A stretch of DNA of 64,000 bases from assembly GCF_029027585.1 (NCBI RefSeq), contig NZ_CP093397.1:1-64000 (forward strand), in the 5' to 3' direction. Shown here in pieces: positions 45,020 through 54,343 of this stretch; position 1 is the first letter of the stretch, and every line of letters begins with the position of its first letter. Position numbers and translations under genes: made by a program. The notes under the pieces were generated by a model. That model made no database searches and was not told where the DNA came from. It worked only from the letters and a program-made list of their open reading frames with translations. This stretch comes from Sulfurimonas sp. (GTDB taxonomy: Bacteria > Campylobacterota > Campylobacteria > Campylobacterales > Sulfurimonadaceae).

Positions 45020-46433
45020 TTTTAGACCCTAAAAGCCCAAGGAAGAACATGCCTAGTCTTTTTAAGTGTGTAAAATTTGCGAAAGACATTTTTATATAGT
45101 AGAGTAAAATCTCATTTCTTTTGTAAAAACTTTTAATGATTTCTTTATACTGATAATCAAGTTCTTCTTCTGTGAAACCTTCAGCCTGATATACAAAGTT
45201 CATGCCATTTAATTTTTCCCAATCTTCTTCTCTTATGGAAGCACCATATAATTTTCTATAGATTGGAGAACCTGGATAAGGAGTGAACTTAGATAAATTC
45301 ATAGTAGTTAGAGGTATACTTTTAACAAATTCTTTAGTTTCTTCAATAGTTTGTTGACTCTCACCTGGATAACCCAACATTAGTAAACCTTTTACGCGAA
45401 TACCTGCATCATGAGTCCAGTTAACAGCCTTTATAGAAGTGGAAACTTTTTGAGATTTTTTCATTTCATCTAACATAAAATCAGAACCACTCTCAAGTCC
45501 AAAACTGATTTCCCAACAACCGGCTTTTTTCATAAGTTTTAAAGTTTCAGGTTTAACAGTATTTACTCTTGCTGTACAACTCCAAGTCATATCTATAGGA
45601 TTTGCGATTAAAAGTTTACTAAACTCAACAACACGACCATTATGTGCTACAAAAAGATCATCTACAAATTGTAAATGTTTGATATCATAGGTTTCACTTA
45701 AATGTTTCATAGTGTCATAAACATGCTGTGGAGAGTTATAACGAATCTTTGCTCCAAAGGTTGAAGTGTCACAAAATTCACATTCAAATGGACAACCACG
45801 AGAAGCTGAATATGTTGCAACTGGAGCTCTTGGATAGTCATAAATTGCTGGTAAATACGCTTTTGGAAAGTTTGGTAATAAATCCCATGCTGGTCTTGGC
45901 AATGAGTCAAGACTTTCTATGCTTGGAGGTGCTAATGTTCTTCGTATGGCACTATTTTTATCTCTATATATAATACCCTTAACATCTTCAAGCGATTTAT
46001 TATTTTCTATATTATTTAGCAAGTTTTGTAAAATAAGCTCACCTTCATGCACAACGGCTACATCAAAGTCTACAAATTTATTCATAGTTTCATAACCCAT
46101 TGATGATATATGCGGTCCACCAACTAGTATAATGATGTCTGAATTTTTTTCTTTTAAAATTTTTGCAATAATTCCCGCATTAAATACACCAACTGTAAAA
46201 AGAGTTATTCCAACAAACTTAGGGTTGATTTCTAAAATCATTTCAGCCACTTTTTGTGCAGAATAACTTTCTAAATCACTTTCTATTATTTGAGGTTTAT
46301 AGCCTATCTCTCTAGCTTTAGCGGCTAAGAGCAAAAGACCAATAGATGGACTTCTGTTGGTTATATGCTTTAAATAATCAGTACCTTGTGTTACTTGTTC
46401 ATAAGGAGGATTTACAAAAACAATATCAATCAT
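45006..46433 (-). CDS. B12-binding radical SAM enzyme
   Basis: 475 residues. An N-terminal cobalamin-binding Rossmann domain (about 1-140) is followed by a radical SAM domain with the 4Fe-4S motif GCPFECEFCD (C-x3-C-x2-C near 212) and GLESGSD, and a C-terminal helical region. This is the BchE-like class that methylates or rearranges unactivated carbon. It is the last gene of the minus-strand operon and overlaps the ketosynthase by 8 nt, so it probably modifies the polyene. Such an enzyme is not a standard member of aryl polyene clusters. Confidence 0.88.
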   Translation of the reverse strand: MIDIVFVNPPYEQVTQGTDYLKHITNRSPSIGLLLLAAKAREIGYKPQIIESDLESYSAQKVAEMILEINPKFVGITLFTVGVFNAGIIAKILKEKNSDIIILVGGPHISSMGYETMNKFVDFDVAVVHEGELILQNLLNNIENNKSLEDVKGIIYRDKNSAIRRTLAPPSIESLDSLPRPAWDLLPNFPKAYLPAIYDYPRAPVATYSASRGCPFECEFCDTSTFGAKIRYNSPQHVYDTMKHLSETYDIKHLQFVDDLFVAHNGRVVEFSKLLIANPIDMTWSCTARVNTVKPETLKLMKKAGCWEISFGLESGSDFMLDEMKKSQKVSTSIKAVNWTHDAGIRVKGLLMLGYPGESQQTIEETKEFVKSIPLTTMNLSKFTPYPGSPIYRKLYGASIREEDWEKLNGMNFVYQAEGFTEEELDYQYKEIIKSFYKRNEILLYYIKMSFANFTHLKRLGMFFLGLLGSKIRRI

Positions 46434-47649
46434 ATTTTTTAAATATTAACGAAGTATTTATTCCACCAAAAGCAAAATTATTACTCATTACTATATTTAG
46501 GTTTTGAGATTTATTTTGAGCAAGTACATTTATCTTTGCACACTCTTTATCTAATGTTTTAAAATTCATAGTTTTTGGTAAAAATGATTTATTTAATGCT
46601 ATTAAACATATGATACTCTCAACAACACCACAGCCACCCAAAAGATGTCCCATATGCCCTTTTGTACTACTTACCGGTGTTGAACCTCCAAAAAGATTGT
46701 ATGTTGCGTGTGACTCAGCAATATCTCCTCTAGCAGTTGCAGTTGCATGTGCATTTATATACTCAATATCAGAAGGCTTTAGCTTTGCATCTTCTAAAGA
46801 AGTTTGCATAACTTGCTTCATTCCTTCTTCTGAAGGTGTTGTAATATGTGAGCCATCGCAACTAGTTGCATAACCTATAACCTCTCCATATATTTTTGCT
46901 CCACGAGCAAGTGCATGTTCTAGCTCTTCTAGTACAACAGCACCACTTCCTTCACTTACGACCAATCCATCTCTTGATTCATCAAAAGGCTTAGAAGACA
47001 AGTGTGCTTCATTTGGATATTTTGTAGATGCTGCACCCATTACATCAAATACACCAGCAGATAAATAATGATGTTCTTCTCCGCCACCACAAATCATAAT
47101 ATCACTCATTGCATATTTTATACTTTCATACCCAGAACCGATGCCTTGTGACGATGATGTACATGCTGAACAAGTTGGAATATTGCGACCTTTTATCCCA
47201 AACATTTGTGCAATATTAGCAGCGACTGTATGGCTCATCATTTTTAAAAAAGCCATAGAATTTTGACCACGAAAGCTCATATTTTGTTTTACTTCAGGAA
47301 CATACTCAAACATTGTTTCATTTGCACCCATAGTAGAACCAAAGGACAAACCACATCTTCTCGAGCTTAACATCTCTTGCGTTAAATTTGCATCTGCTAT
47401 TGCCTGAGTGGTTGATATTGCTGTAAGTTGTGCTACTCTACCCATTGAGCGTCTATATTTCCTTGGGATAGACTTTAAATCTACATCTTTTACAGTACCA
47501 GCCACTTTCGTACCTAGATGCTTGATATCTTCCCATTCTGGTACATAATGGATACCAGACACTTCATTCTTTAAATTCTCATATAATTCTTCATAAGAGT
47601 TTCCAAGTGGTGAATTAAGACCTACTCCTGTTATTACTACTCTACGCAT
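46426..47649 (-). CDS. Beta-ketoacyl-ACP synthase (FabF-like)
   Basis: 407 residues of KAS II type. Catalytic Cys163 in CSACTSSSQG, His in NAHATATARGD and GHMGHLLGGCG, so the triad is complete. It would extend or prime the polyene on ACP. It overlaps the FAD enzyme gene upstream and the radical SAM gene downstream by 8 nt each. It is one of two active condensing enzymes of this type in the cluster. Confidence 0.92.
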   Translation of the reverse strand: MRRVVITGVGLNSPLGNSYEELYENLKNEVSGIHYVPEWEDIKHLGTKVAGTVKDVDLKSIPRKYRRSMGRVAQLTAISTTQAIADANLTQEMLSSRRCGLSFGSTMGANETMFEYVPEVKQNMSFRGQNSMAFLKMMSHTVAANIAQMFGIKGRNIPTCSACTSSSQGIGSGYESIKYAMSDIMICGGGEEHHYLSAGVFDVMGAASTKYPNEAHLSSKPFDESRDGLVVSEGSGAVVLEELEHALARGAKIYGEVIGYATSCDGSHITTPSEEGMKQVMQTSLEDAKLKPSDIEYINAHATATARGDIAESHATYNLFGGSTPVSSTKGHMGHLLGGCGVVESIICLIALNKSFLPKTMNFKTLDKECAKINVLAQNKSQNLNIVMSNNFAFGGINTSLIFKKYD

Positions 47650-48985
47650 AATCTAACTCCTTAAAATAATTCATTAAAATTTCTGCACCCAAAAAGGTGC
47701 CAATTAAACCAGGTGCAATTATATTTTCACCTGCAAAATAAAGATTGTTAACTCTTGTTCTTGGCATTAAAACTGATAAGCTTTTTTGTTTTGCCGAACA
47801 CAATATACCATAGATGCTTCCCTCTGCCCCGTTACTGTAATGTTGTTTTGTCATAGGAGTAGAACTATCATATACTGTTATTTCACCAAAATCATAAAGT
47901 TTTTTCACTCTATCTAAATGGTACTGACACTCTTTTTCTTTTTCTTTTCTATATTCATCTTTTGAAAGATTTTCATAATTTTTATAATAACTTCCTGCTA
48001 AAATTGTTGCAACAGTTTTGCCATCAAAACTTCTTGATGGTAAAACAGATATAAAATCTTTTCCTTCATCTCCATAGAAGTACAAGTTTGACTCTATACT
48101 AGCATCTATCAAACAAAATATAGAAAAAAATGACGGTGATTCTTCAAGGTCATTTATATGTTTTTTATATCGTGATAATTTTTTAGTAGATATTTCAAGC
48201 ATGTCCATAGTTGTTTTAGGATGAACTGTACTTATGATAGAGTCAAAACTTATCTCTTTATTTTTACAAATTAAAGATTTTATTCCTGCATCATCTTGAA
48301 GTATTTGTGTTACTTCACTTCTAACTTCTATAGTCGTATGTTTAAGCGAATTTTTTAGTGCTTGTATTATAGCACCACCGCCACCACTCACTTTTCTAGT
48401 TCCATCCAGCATATTTATAAATACTTTTGCATAAAAATCAAAAGATGCTTCTTCGTAAAATACAGTAGCATAAAATATTGTAAAATGAAGAAATACTTTT
48501 CTAAGAGTTTTATCTTTAATATCTATCATAACATCTTTTAATGAGCGAGAATCAATCTTTACAAATGCTTCAGGATTTGCACTTATAAAGCTTGATTCAT
48601 AACATTTTTTAAAAAAATCATCAATATTTTCAATCTCATTAGGGAACATATCTTGAAGTTGATGTTTAAAATTTGTTGAGCCTTGTGCTATTTTAATTAT
48701 CTTATTATCAACATAAATTGTATCAAAAATATCATCATAAGGTAAAAGGTCTAAACTATTTAAAAGATTAAGTTCTTTCATTATTTCATATAAATACTGC
48801 TTTGGCGCTAAAGCTCCAGAATAGTGAAATCCAACATCAAATAAAATTTTTTTCCTTTTAAAGGAGTCAAGAACACCGCCCACTTTTGGTAATCGTTCAT
48901 ATATAGTTGGTGAATAACCTTTTTTTTCAAGCATATTTGCACAAATAAGTCCACTTAGACCACCACCTATGATAGCGATTTTCAT
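47642..48985 (-). CDS. FAD-dependent oxidoreductase, phytoene desaturase-like
   Basis: 447 residues. The FAD motif is GGGLSGLICANMLEKKG at the N-terminus, with GGGGAIIQALKNSL and the C-terminal FAGENIIAPGLIGTFLGAE typical of CrtI/amine-oxidase-like enzymes. Related genes are fixed members of aryl polyene/flexirubin clusters; a role in polyene redox chemistry is likely but unproven. It overlaps the ketoreductase gene by 4 nt. Confidence 0.82.
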   Translation of the reverse strand: MKIAIIGGGLSGLICANMLEKKGYSPTIYERLPKVGGVLDSFKRKKILFDVGFHYSGALAPKQYLYEIMKELNLLNSLDLLPYDDIFDTIYVDNKIIKIAQGSTNFKHQLQDMFPNEIENIDDFFKKCYESSFISANPEAFVKIDSRSLKDVMIDIKDKTLRKVFLHFTIFYATVFYEEASFDFYAKVFINMLDGTRKVSGGGGAIIQALKNSLKHTTIEVRSEVTQILQDDAGIKSLICKNKEISFDSIISTVHPKTTMDMLEISTKKLSRYKKHINDLEESPSFFSIFCLIDASIESNLYFYGDEGKDFISVLPSRSFDGKTVATILAGSYYKNYENLSKDEYRKEKEKECQYHLDRVKKLYDFGEITVYDSSTPMTKQHYSNGAEGSIYGILCSAKQKSLSVLMPRTRVNNLYFAGENIIAPGLIGTFLGAEILMNYFKELDYA

Positions 48986-49673
48986 CTAACCATGCCACCA
49001 CTTATATTGATAACTTCACCTGTAACATAACCTGCTTTATCTCCTAAAAAGAATACACATTCTGCCACATCATAGGGCTTACCAACTCTTCTAAGTGGAA
49101 TACTTTTTTTCATCTCTTTTAGAGGCAAATCTTTTGTCATTTCTGATTCTATAAGACCAGGGGCAACCGCATTAACGCGTATTTTATATCTTGCCACTTC
49201 TGCTGAGAGTGCTTTAGTAAATGCTATCATTGCACCTTTAGCAGCTGAATAATTTGTTTGTCCAGCATTTCCAACTAAACCAGATACTGAAGCAACATTT
49301 ATAATAGAACCTTTTTTATTTGATATCATATTTTTAAAATTGCTTTAGTTACATAATATGTTCCATGAACAGAAATATCTATAACATCCTTCCACTCGTC
49401 ATCACTCATCCAAAAGAAAAGATTATCTTTAGCTATTCCAGCATTATTTACAAGAACATCAATCTCTAAATCTTTTATAGCTTCATTAACTTCTTCTTTA
49501 TTTGATATATCAAATTTAATACTTTGTGAGTTAATCAACTCCTTATTTAAAGTATTTACTTTTTGCAGATTATTCCTATAGTTTAAATATACAAAATAAC
49601 CATTATCATGAAAGTATCTAGCACATGCTTCACCAATAGCACCTGTTGAACCTGTAATTAGTACTTTTTTCAT
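48982..49673 (-). CDS. 3-oxoacyl-ACP reductase (FabG-like), split into two frames
   Basis: Two ORFs together make one short-chain dehydrogenase. The first (49673-49326) has the NADPH motif GSTGAIG and VLVNNAGIA; the second (49329-48982) has INVASVSG, the catalytic YSAAK, and the C-terminal VTGEVINISGG. The first frame ends ILKI-stop and the second begins MISNKKG with overlap ATATGA. The junction is T TTA AAA, a perfect -1 slippery heptamer; slipping there gives ...ILKNMISNKKGSIINVAS, a normal FabG. It may be programmed frameshifting, a lost A in the A-run, or a split enzyme. It reduces the polyene keto group. Confidence 0.85.
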
Positions 49674-51184
49674 GCGAACTTACCAGCTTTTATCATTTTG
49701 TTTATATTTTTAATATCACCATCCATGCGTCTATCATTCTCAAGTCTATCAATTTTTTCTCTTATAGTTGTATAACTATTTTGAAGAAAAGCGGAACAAT
49801 TTTCATAACCCCTCAAATCAACACCTTGAGCCATTCCTAAAAGGGCTATACTTAACATATTTGTTAAATCTGGAAGTTGTTTAGCAAAATGAAGCGCTGC
49901 TGTAGTACCCATACTTACTTTGTCTTGATTATATGATTCTGTGGGACGAGAATTTAATGAAGCTGGAATTGTATTCATAATAACATCAGCAGTAAGTGAA
50001 CTTAGAGTTATTTGCATAGCTTTAAAGCCATGGTGAATTGATTTTTTGTTTAACTTTAAACTTTCTCCAAGACCACGATTAAATTTATGATCTACCATAA
50101 GAGCAAACTCTTTATCAAGTATATCAGCTAAATTTCCAACACATATACGCATTGTATCCATAGCATGAGCCACATAACCACCATAAAAATTTCCAGAAGT
50201 ATATATTTTTTTGCCTATATGATCGATGAGAGGGTTGTCGTTAACACCATTTATCTCAGTTTGTATCCATTTTTTAGCTATTTCTAAATTATCATGAATT
50301 ACACCTAAAACTTGTGGAGCACAACGGATAGAATATCTATCCTGAATATTTTGCTCTGCTTCTAAATGAAAATTTTCATACCTTGAAAATGCTTCATGCG
50401 TAAGTTTTGAATTTTTACACTTATCAAGTATATTCGCAGCTGCTTTTATTTGACCATCAAATGGCTTAGAATCATGTACAAATGGCTCTAAAGGAGTAAT
50501 GTCGCATAACAAAAGCTCAAATACAGATGCTATAAAACTCTCAGAAGTTTTTAGTAAAATTTCAAATTTTTCAATAGCATCTATCGCTATAGCACTCATA
50601 GCAGCAGTACCATTCATTATTGCTAAAGCTTCTTTTGGTTTAAATATATATGGTGTAATTCCAAGCTTATCATAGACTTCCATAGTTGGAAGAACTTCAT
50701 TATTATAAATTACTTCTCTTTCTCCTGCTATGACTGCGGCTATATATGATAAAGGAGTTAAATCTCCACTAGCACCAACTGACCCTTGCGAAGGAATGAG
50801 AGGATAAATATCATTTTTTAATATTAATTCAAATCTTTTTAACAAATCATAACTAACACCACTCTTGCCTTTACTCAAACTAATAAAACGAATCGTAACC
50901 ATTATGCGAGAAACTTCTGGACTTAAATATTCACCTACTCCACAACCATGAAATCTATAAAGATTTTTCTGTAACTCCTGAGCTTCTTCATATGGAGCAT
51001 AATTTTGTCCTGCTTCTCCATAACCTGTTGTTACCCCATATATAGGCATACCTGTTTTCATCTGTTGGATTAAATACTCATGACCAGCATCTATAAAATC
51101 TATATACTCTTTATTATCACTTAAAGAAATATTTTTATCTTTTAAAAAATTTTTATATTTAACTACTTCATTATCAATTATCAC
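49670..51184 (-). CDS. Aromatic amino acid ammonia lyase (HAL/TAL/PAL family)
   Basis: 504 residues. The MIO prosthetic group forms from Ala138-Ser139-Gly140 in GSVGASGDLTPL. The ring-selectivity position reads RFHG (Phe78-His79), unlike the S-H usual in histidine lyases or H-L of Rhodobacter tyrosine lyase, so the substrate is open between Tyr, Phe and His. In flexirubin and DAR clusters a tyrosine lyase gives 4-coumaric acid, the polyene starter, which is the best guess here. It overlaps both neighbours by 4 nt. Confidence 0.9.
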   Translation of the reverse strand: MIIDNEVVKYKNFLKDKNISLSDNKEYIDFIDAGHEYLIQQMKTGMPIYGVTTGYGEAGQNYAPYEEAQELQKNLYRFHGCGVGEYLSPEVSRIMVTIRFISLSKGKSGVSYDLLKRFELILKNDIYPLIPSQGSVGASGDLTPLSYIAAVIAGEREVIYNNEVLPTMEVYDKLGITPYIFKPKEALAIMNGTAAMSAIAIDAIEKFEILLKTSESFIASVFELLLCDITPLEPFVHDSKPFDGQIKAAANILDKCKNSKLTHEAFSRYENFHLEAEQNIQDRYSIRCAPQVLGVIHDNLEIAKKWIQTEINGVNDNPLIDHIGKKIYTSGNFYGGYVAHAMDTMRICVGNLADILDKEFALMVDHKFNRGLGESLKLNKKSIHHGFKAMQITLSSLTADVIMNTIPASLNSRPTESYNQDKVSMGTTAALHFAKQLPDLTNMLSIALLGMAQGVDLRGYENCSAFLQNSYTTIREKIDRLENDRRMDGDIKNINKMIKAGKFA

Positions 51185-52050
51185 TTATTAATTCCTTGTG
51201 TTTTAAAAAAATCATAAAAATTATACCATTGTTTTGGATTGTTTTTTACCATTTTTTCTAATATTTTCATATAATTTTGAGCTATCTCTTCTAATGTTTT
51301 ATCTTTTGTCTGAACTTCTACAAAATTTACATTATATTTTGCCATCCCTATGTTTATTACAAAAGTTGCTACTATAGGAACATTTAGTCTTTTTGCTATA
51401 TCAAAAGGATTTTTATTTATCTTAACTTTATCGTTCAAAAACTTTACTTCTATTGTCTTAGACTCATCACTTATCCTATCTACCATCATTGCGACTATTT
51501 CTTTACTCATAATGGCATTTGCTATCTGAATATTTGCGGCTATTGCACCTTTGTTTAAATCAATAAAATTCACACTGCTTTCATTTTGTCTTTGAGTTGT
51601 TTTTTCTACTTCATTTATCTCTTGTTTTGTATTTTCTCTCATAACAACATGAATTTTGGATTTGTTATCACTTATGGAATGTGAAGCAACTGACCACGCA
51701 CCAAAATGTGAAAATAGGGCTACACCACCAGTTTCATACATAGCCTCAAATACATATCTATTATCTTGGACAAGAGTTAGTTCATCTGGTTTCATTCTAG
51801 ATACAAACCTATCAAAAATGGAAAATGAAAAAAGTTTTATATGGCAAAAAAATTGATAATTTGTAAGTTTAATATCTAGATGATCATAATAACTTTGCAA
51901 TGATTTTTTAGTTGATTGTGAGAAAACTACATAATAAAGCGATACAAAGTTTAAAATAAAAGCAACAAACTTATAGCCAAATAATTTATAAATAAATAAA
52001 ACTACCTTATGCCCAAAGGCATTTCCTTTTTGTTTTACTTCCACAACCAA
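51181..52050 (-). CDS. LpxL/HtrB-like lipid acyltransferase
   Basis: 289 residues with an N-terminal membrane helix and the family fold. The catalytic motif region reads SHFGAWSVAS: the His is present but the acidic residue five positions later (H-x4-D/E in LpxL) is Ser. It lies between a glycosyltransferase and the lyase in the operon; in aryl polyene clusters such an enzyme acylates the lipid or sugar head group. The substitution may mean altered activity. Confidence 0.8.
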   Translation of the reverse strand: MVVEVKQKGNAFGHKVVLFIYKLFGYKFVAFILNFVSLYYVVFSQSTKKSLQSYYDHLDIKLTNYQFFCHIKLFSFSIFDRFVSRMKPDELTLVQDNRYVFEAMYETGGVALFSHFGAWSVASHSISDNKSKIHVVMRENTKQEINEVEKTTQRQNESSVNFIDLNKGAIAANIQIANAIMSKEIVAMMVDRISDESKTIEVKFLNDKVKINKNPFDIAKRLNVPIVATFVINIGMAKYNVNFVEVQTKDKTLEEIAQNYMKILEKMVKNNPKQWYNFYDFFKTQGINK

Positions 52051-52721
52051 CCTCTTAAAAACAGATATCTTTGTATAATTAATTTTGTATGCATCACGCT
52101 AAGACGAACATTATCATCTAATTTATTAAAATGAGAGATACGCTCATCTGCTGGAGGATAGTAACACTCAACTTCTACATCTATAAATTTACCACCACGA
52201 AATGAATGTTTTGCAAGTATTTCTATCTCAAAATCAAATCTTGTGTTGTTAAGAGATAATTCTAATATATCAATAGGGTAAGCTCTAAAACCACTTTGAG
52301 TGTCGCCAAGAGTGCATAATGTTTCTAGTTTAACCCAAAAATTTGAAAATTTACGACCAAATTTTGAACTATTTGGAACTGTGCTTGAAGAAAAATCACG
52401 ATTTCCGATAACTATATGATTGTTTTTATATGCATCTATGAGTTTTTGAATTTCAGATGGAATGTGTTGCTTATCAGCATCTACTGTCACAAAAAAGTCA
52501 AAACCTAAATCTTTAGCTCTTTTAGCACCGCTTAATATGGCTGCACCTTTACCTTTGTTTGAAGAATGTCTAATTAAGTTTATGTTTTCATTTTTAAAAT
52601 CAAATTTAACATCTGAACCATCATCTACAATAATTATAAAATAATTATAGTTTAAAATATCTTCTATAACTTCTTTAATATATGGTGAATTATACACTGG
52701 AACAACAACACAAAAATTCAT
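52035..52721 (-). CDS. Family 2 glycosyltransferase
   Basis: 228 residues of GT2, dolichol-phosphate mannosyltransferase-like: VVPVYNSPYI at the start, IIVDDGSD, then TVDADKQH with the metal-binding DAD. No membrane domain. It likely adds a sugar to the pigment's lipid anchor, working with the LpxL-like acyltransferase that overlaps its end by 16 nt. The gene overlaps the dehydratase by 4 nt. Confidence 0.85.
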   Translation of the reverse strand: MNFCVVVPVYNSPYIKEVIEDILNYNYFIIIVDDGSDVKFDFKNENINLIRHSSNKGKGAAILSGAKRAKDLGFDFFVTVDADKQHIPSEIQKLIDAYKNNHIVIGNRDFSSSTVPNSSKFGRKFSNFWVKLETLCTLGDTQSGFRAYPIDILELSLNNTRFDFEIEILAKHSFRGGKFIDVEVECYYPPADERISHFNKLDDNVRLSVMHTKLIIQRYLFLRGWLWK

Positions 52722-53011
52722 AAAATTATACTTACTACCTCTTCATTATCACAAAATACTTTAAATTTATTGTTATCTCTTTTATAAACTAATGTTTGAG
52801 ATGGTTTCACCATTTTTGTAAACTTTGTTTTTTTTATATTTGTTATTTCCATATCAAACACATCAGCAATAATTTCAAAATGTATAAAACCTGGAAGTAT
52901 TGGTTTTATTGGAAAATGAGCCTTAAAAATAGGATGTTTTTTATCGCTTAATTTTACCACTGCTTCATCTGCAGTTTTACTTACTATTTCATATAAACCA
53001 TCACAAAACAT
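52718..53011 (-). CDS. Beta-hydroxyacyl-ACP dehydratase-like hotdog protein
   Basis: 97 residues of the FabZ/ApeI-like hotdog fold; HPIFKAHFPIKPILPG contains the catalytic His32 and the HFP..PI.PG signature of dehydratases. It would remove water from each 3-hydroxyacyl-ACP to make the conjugated chain. It is the only dehydratase seen in the window part of the cluster, while characterised Proteobacterial clusters carry two. Confidence 0.8.
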   Translation of the reverse strand: MFCDGLYEIVSKTADEAVVKLSDKKHPIFKAHFPIKPILPGFIHFEIIADVFDMEITNIKKTKFTKMVKPSQTLVYKRDNNKFKVFCDNEEVVSIIL

Positions 53012-53012
53012 A

Positions 53013-54236
53013 CTATGAAACTTTACTTAAAATTTCATATGTAGTTTTAAGTGCTAGTCTTGATGATGTAACAAAACTATTATTTTTATCCCAAACATAA
53101 CCACTTAAAATAGAAATAACTTTTTTTGTTATTTCTTCGTTCTTTTTATCTGAAAAAAGTATAGTTTGCAATGAGCCATCATACCAAGCGTTAACATAAT
53201 CTCTAAATACATTTATGCCTAACATCATATAATCAGCATATTCTACCTGATAATCTATTTCTTCTCCACTAAGTTCCCTTGCTGTGAGTTCTGCCGCTTT
53301 TGCTCCAGACTCAAGTGCTAAAGTGACTCCAGATGAAAATACAGGGTCTAAAAATTCTGAAGCATTGCCAGTCAAAATATAATTTTTATCAAATAGTTTT
53401 GTTACAGCTGCAGAATATCCAGAGATGGAGCCAACTTCTACAATACGATTTGAGTTTTTATATCTTTTTGCAGAATTCTTATTACTATATATAATATGAT
53501 TCCAAAATTCTTCATCACTCATTTTAAAACCTGAAAAATATTCTTCAGTACAAACTATACCTACTGAAGTTGTAGCATCAGAAAAAGGAATATTCCAAAT
53601 CCAGGCTTCGTTATCACCTACCACATCTATAAATATATAACCATTCGTATCACCACTAGGTCTTTCATCACTATCTACTCTTGCAAATGTTGCGCGTCGG
53701 ATTGCTAAAGAAGAATCTGTTTCTAGGTTTAATAAACTTGGTAAAACTCTTCCATATCCAGAAGCATCTAAAACTTTTTTAGCCTTATACTTAACTTGAG
53801 AGCCGTCTTTATTTTCAACTACTATAATGTTGTTTATTTCATCATATGCTACAACACTTACTTCATATTCTACATCAACACCCTTAGACTCTGCATCATC
53901 TATAAGAAGTTTATCGAACTCTTCTCTTTTTACTTGAAAAGAACTTCCCCATTTTTGTCCAAGATTTTTTGAAAAATCAAGTGCAATATAATTATGACCT
54001 TGGTCTTGAAAAACGGCACCAGGTTTAAGTTCAAATCTTGCATTTACTATTGGTTCAAGCATATTTGCATTTTCTAATAACTCATTACACCGTGGAAGTA
54101 AAGACTCTCCAATGACAAATCTTGGAAAAGTACTTTTATCTACTATTTTAACACTAAAACCATCTTGAACAAGTTTAGCCCCTGCAATAGAACCTGCAGG
54201 TCCAGCTCCAATAATGAATATATCAACTTCTCTCAT
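53013..54236 (-). CDS. Flavin-dependent halogenase-like enzyme
   Basis: 407 residues. FAD motif GAGPAG at 10-15, FPRFVIGESLLPR, the halogenase signature WIWNIP (W-x-W-x-I-P, near 211) and FLDPVFSSGV, matching the F-x2-P-x2-S-x-G motif. Together these fit phenol-acting flavin halogenases, as seen with chlorinated flexirubins and brominated xanthomonadin. Non-halogenating relatives share much of the pattern, so hydroxylation or another oxidation cannot be excluded. First gene of the minus-strand operon, 1 nt before the dehydratase. Confidence 0.78.
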   Translation of the reverse strand: MREVDIFIIGAGPAGSIAGAKLVQDGFSVKIVDKSTFPRFVIGESLLPRCNELLENANMLEPIVNARFELKPGAVFQDQGHNYIALDFSKNLGQKWGSSFQVKREEFDKLLIDDAESKGVDVEYEVSVVAYDEINNIIVVENKDGSQVKYKAKKVLDASGYGRVLPSLLNLETDSSLAIRRATFARVDSDERPSGDTNGYIFIDVVGDNEAWIWNIPFSDATTSVGIVCTEEYFSGFKMSDEEFWNHIIYSNKNSAKRYKNSNRIVEVGSISGYSAAVTKLFDKNYILTGNASEFLDPVFSSGVTLALESGAKAAELTARELSGEEIDYQVEYADYMMLGINVFRDYVNAWYDGSLQTILFSDKKNEEITKKVISILSGYVWDKNNSFVTSSRLALKTTYEILSKVS

Positions 54237-54305
54237 AAAACTTCCAAAATAGTTTAAATTTACCTTATCTTAACAAAATAAACATAAAACTTAAGAGCAT
54301 TTTAG

Positions 54306-54311
54306 TATAAT
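54306..54311 (+). promoter_or_regulatory. -10 box of the methyltransferase gene
   Basis: TATAAT 33 bp upstream of the ATG at 54344, which has AAGGGG as ribosome site. The 107-bp gap also holds the divergent promoter of the minus-strand operon, which was not resolved. Confidence 0.5.
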
Positions 54312-54343
54312 CCATTCACATTATTAATAAAACAAGGGGTTTT

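Noticed and set aside
46426-47649. FabF of primary fatty acid synthesis
   Set aside because: It is overlapped by cluster genes on both sides, and no other primary fatty acid gene is nearby.
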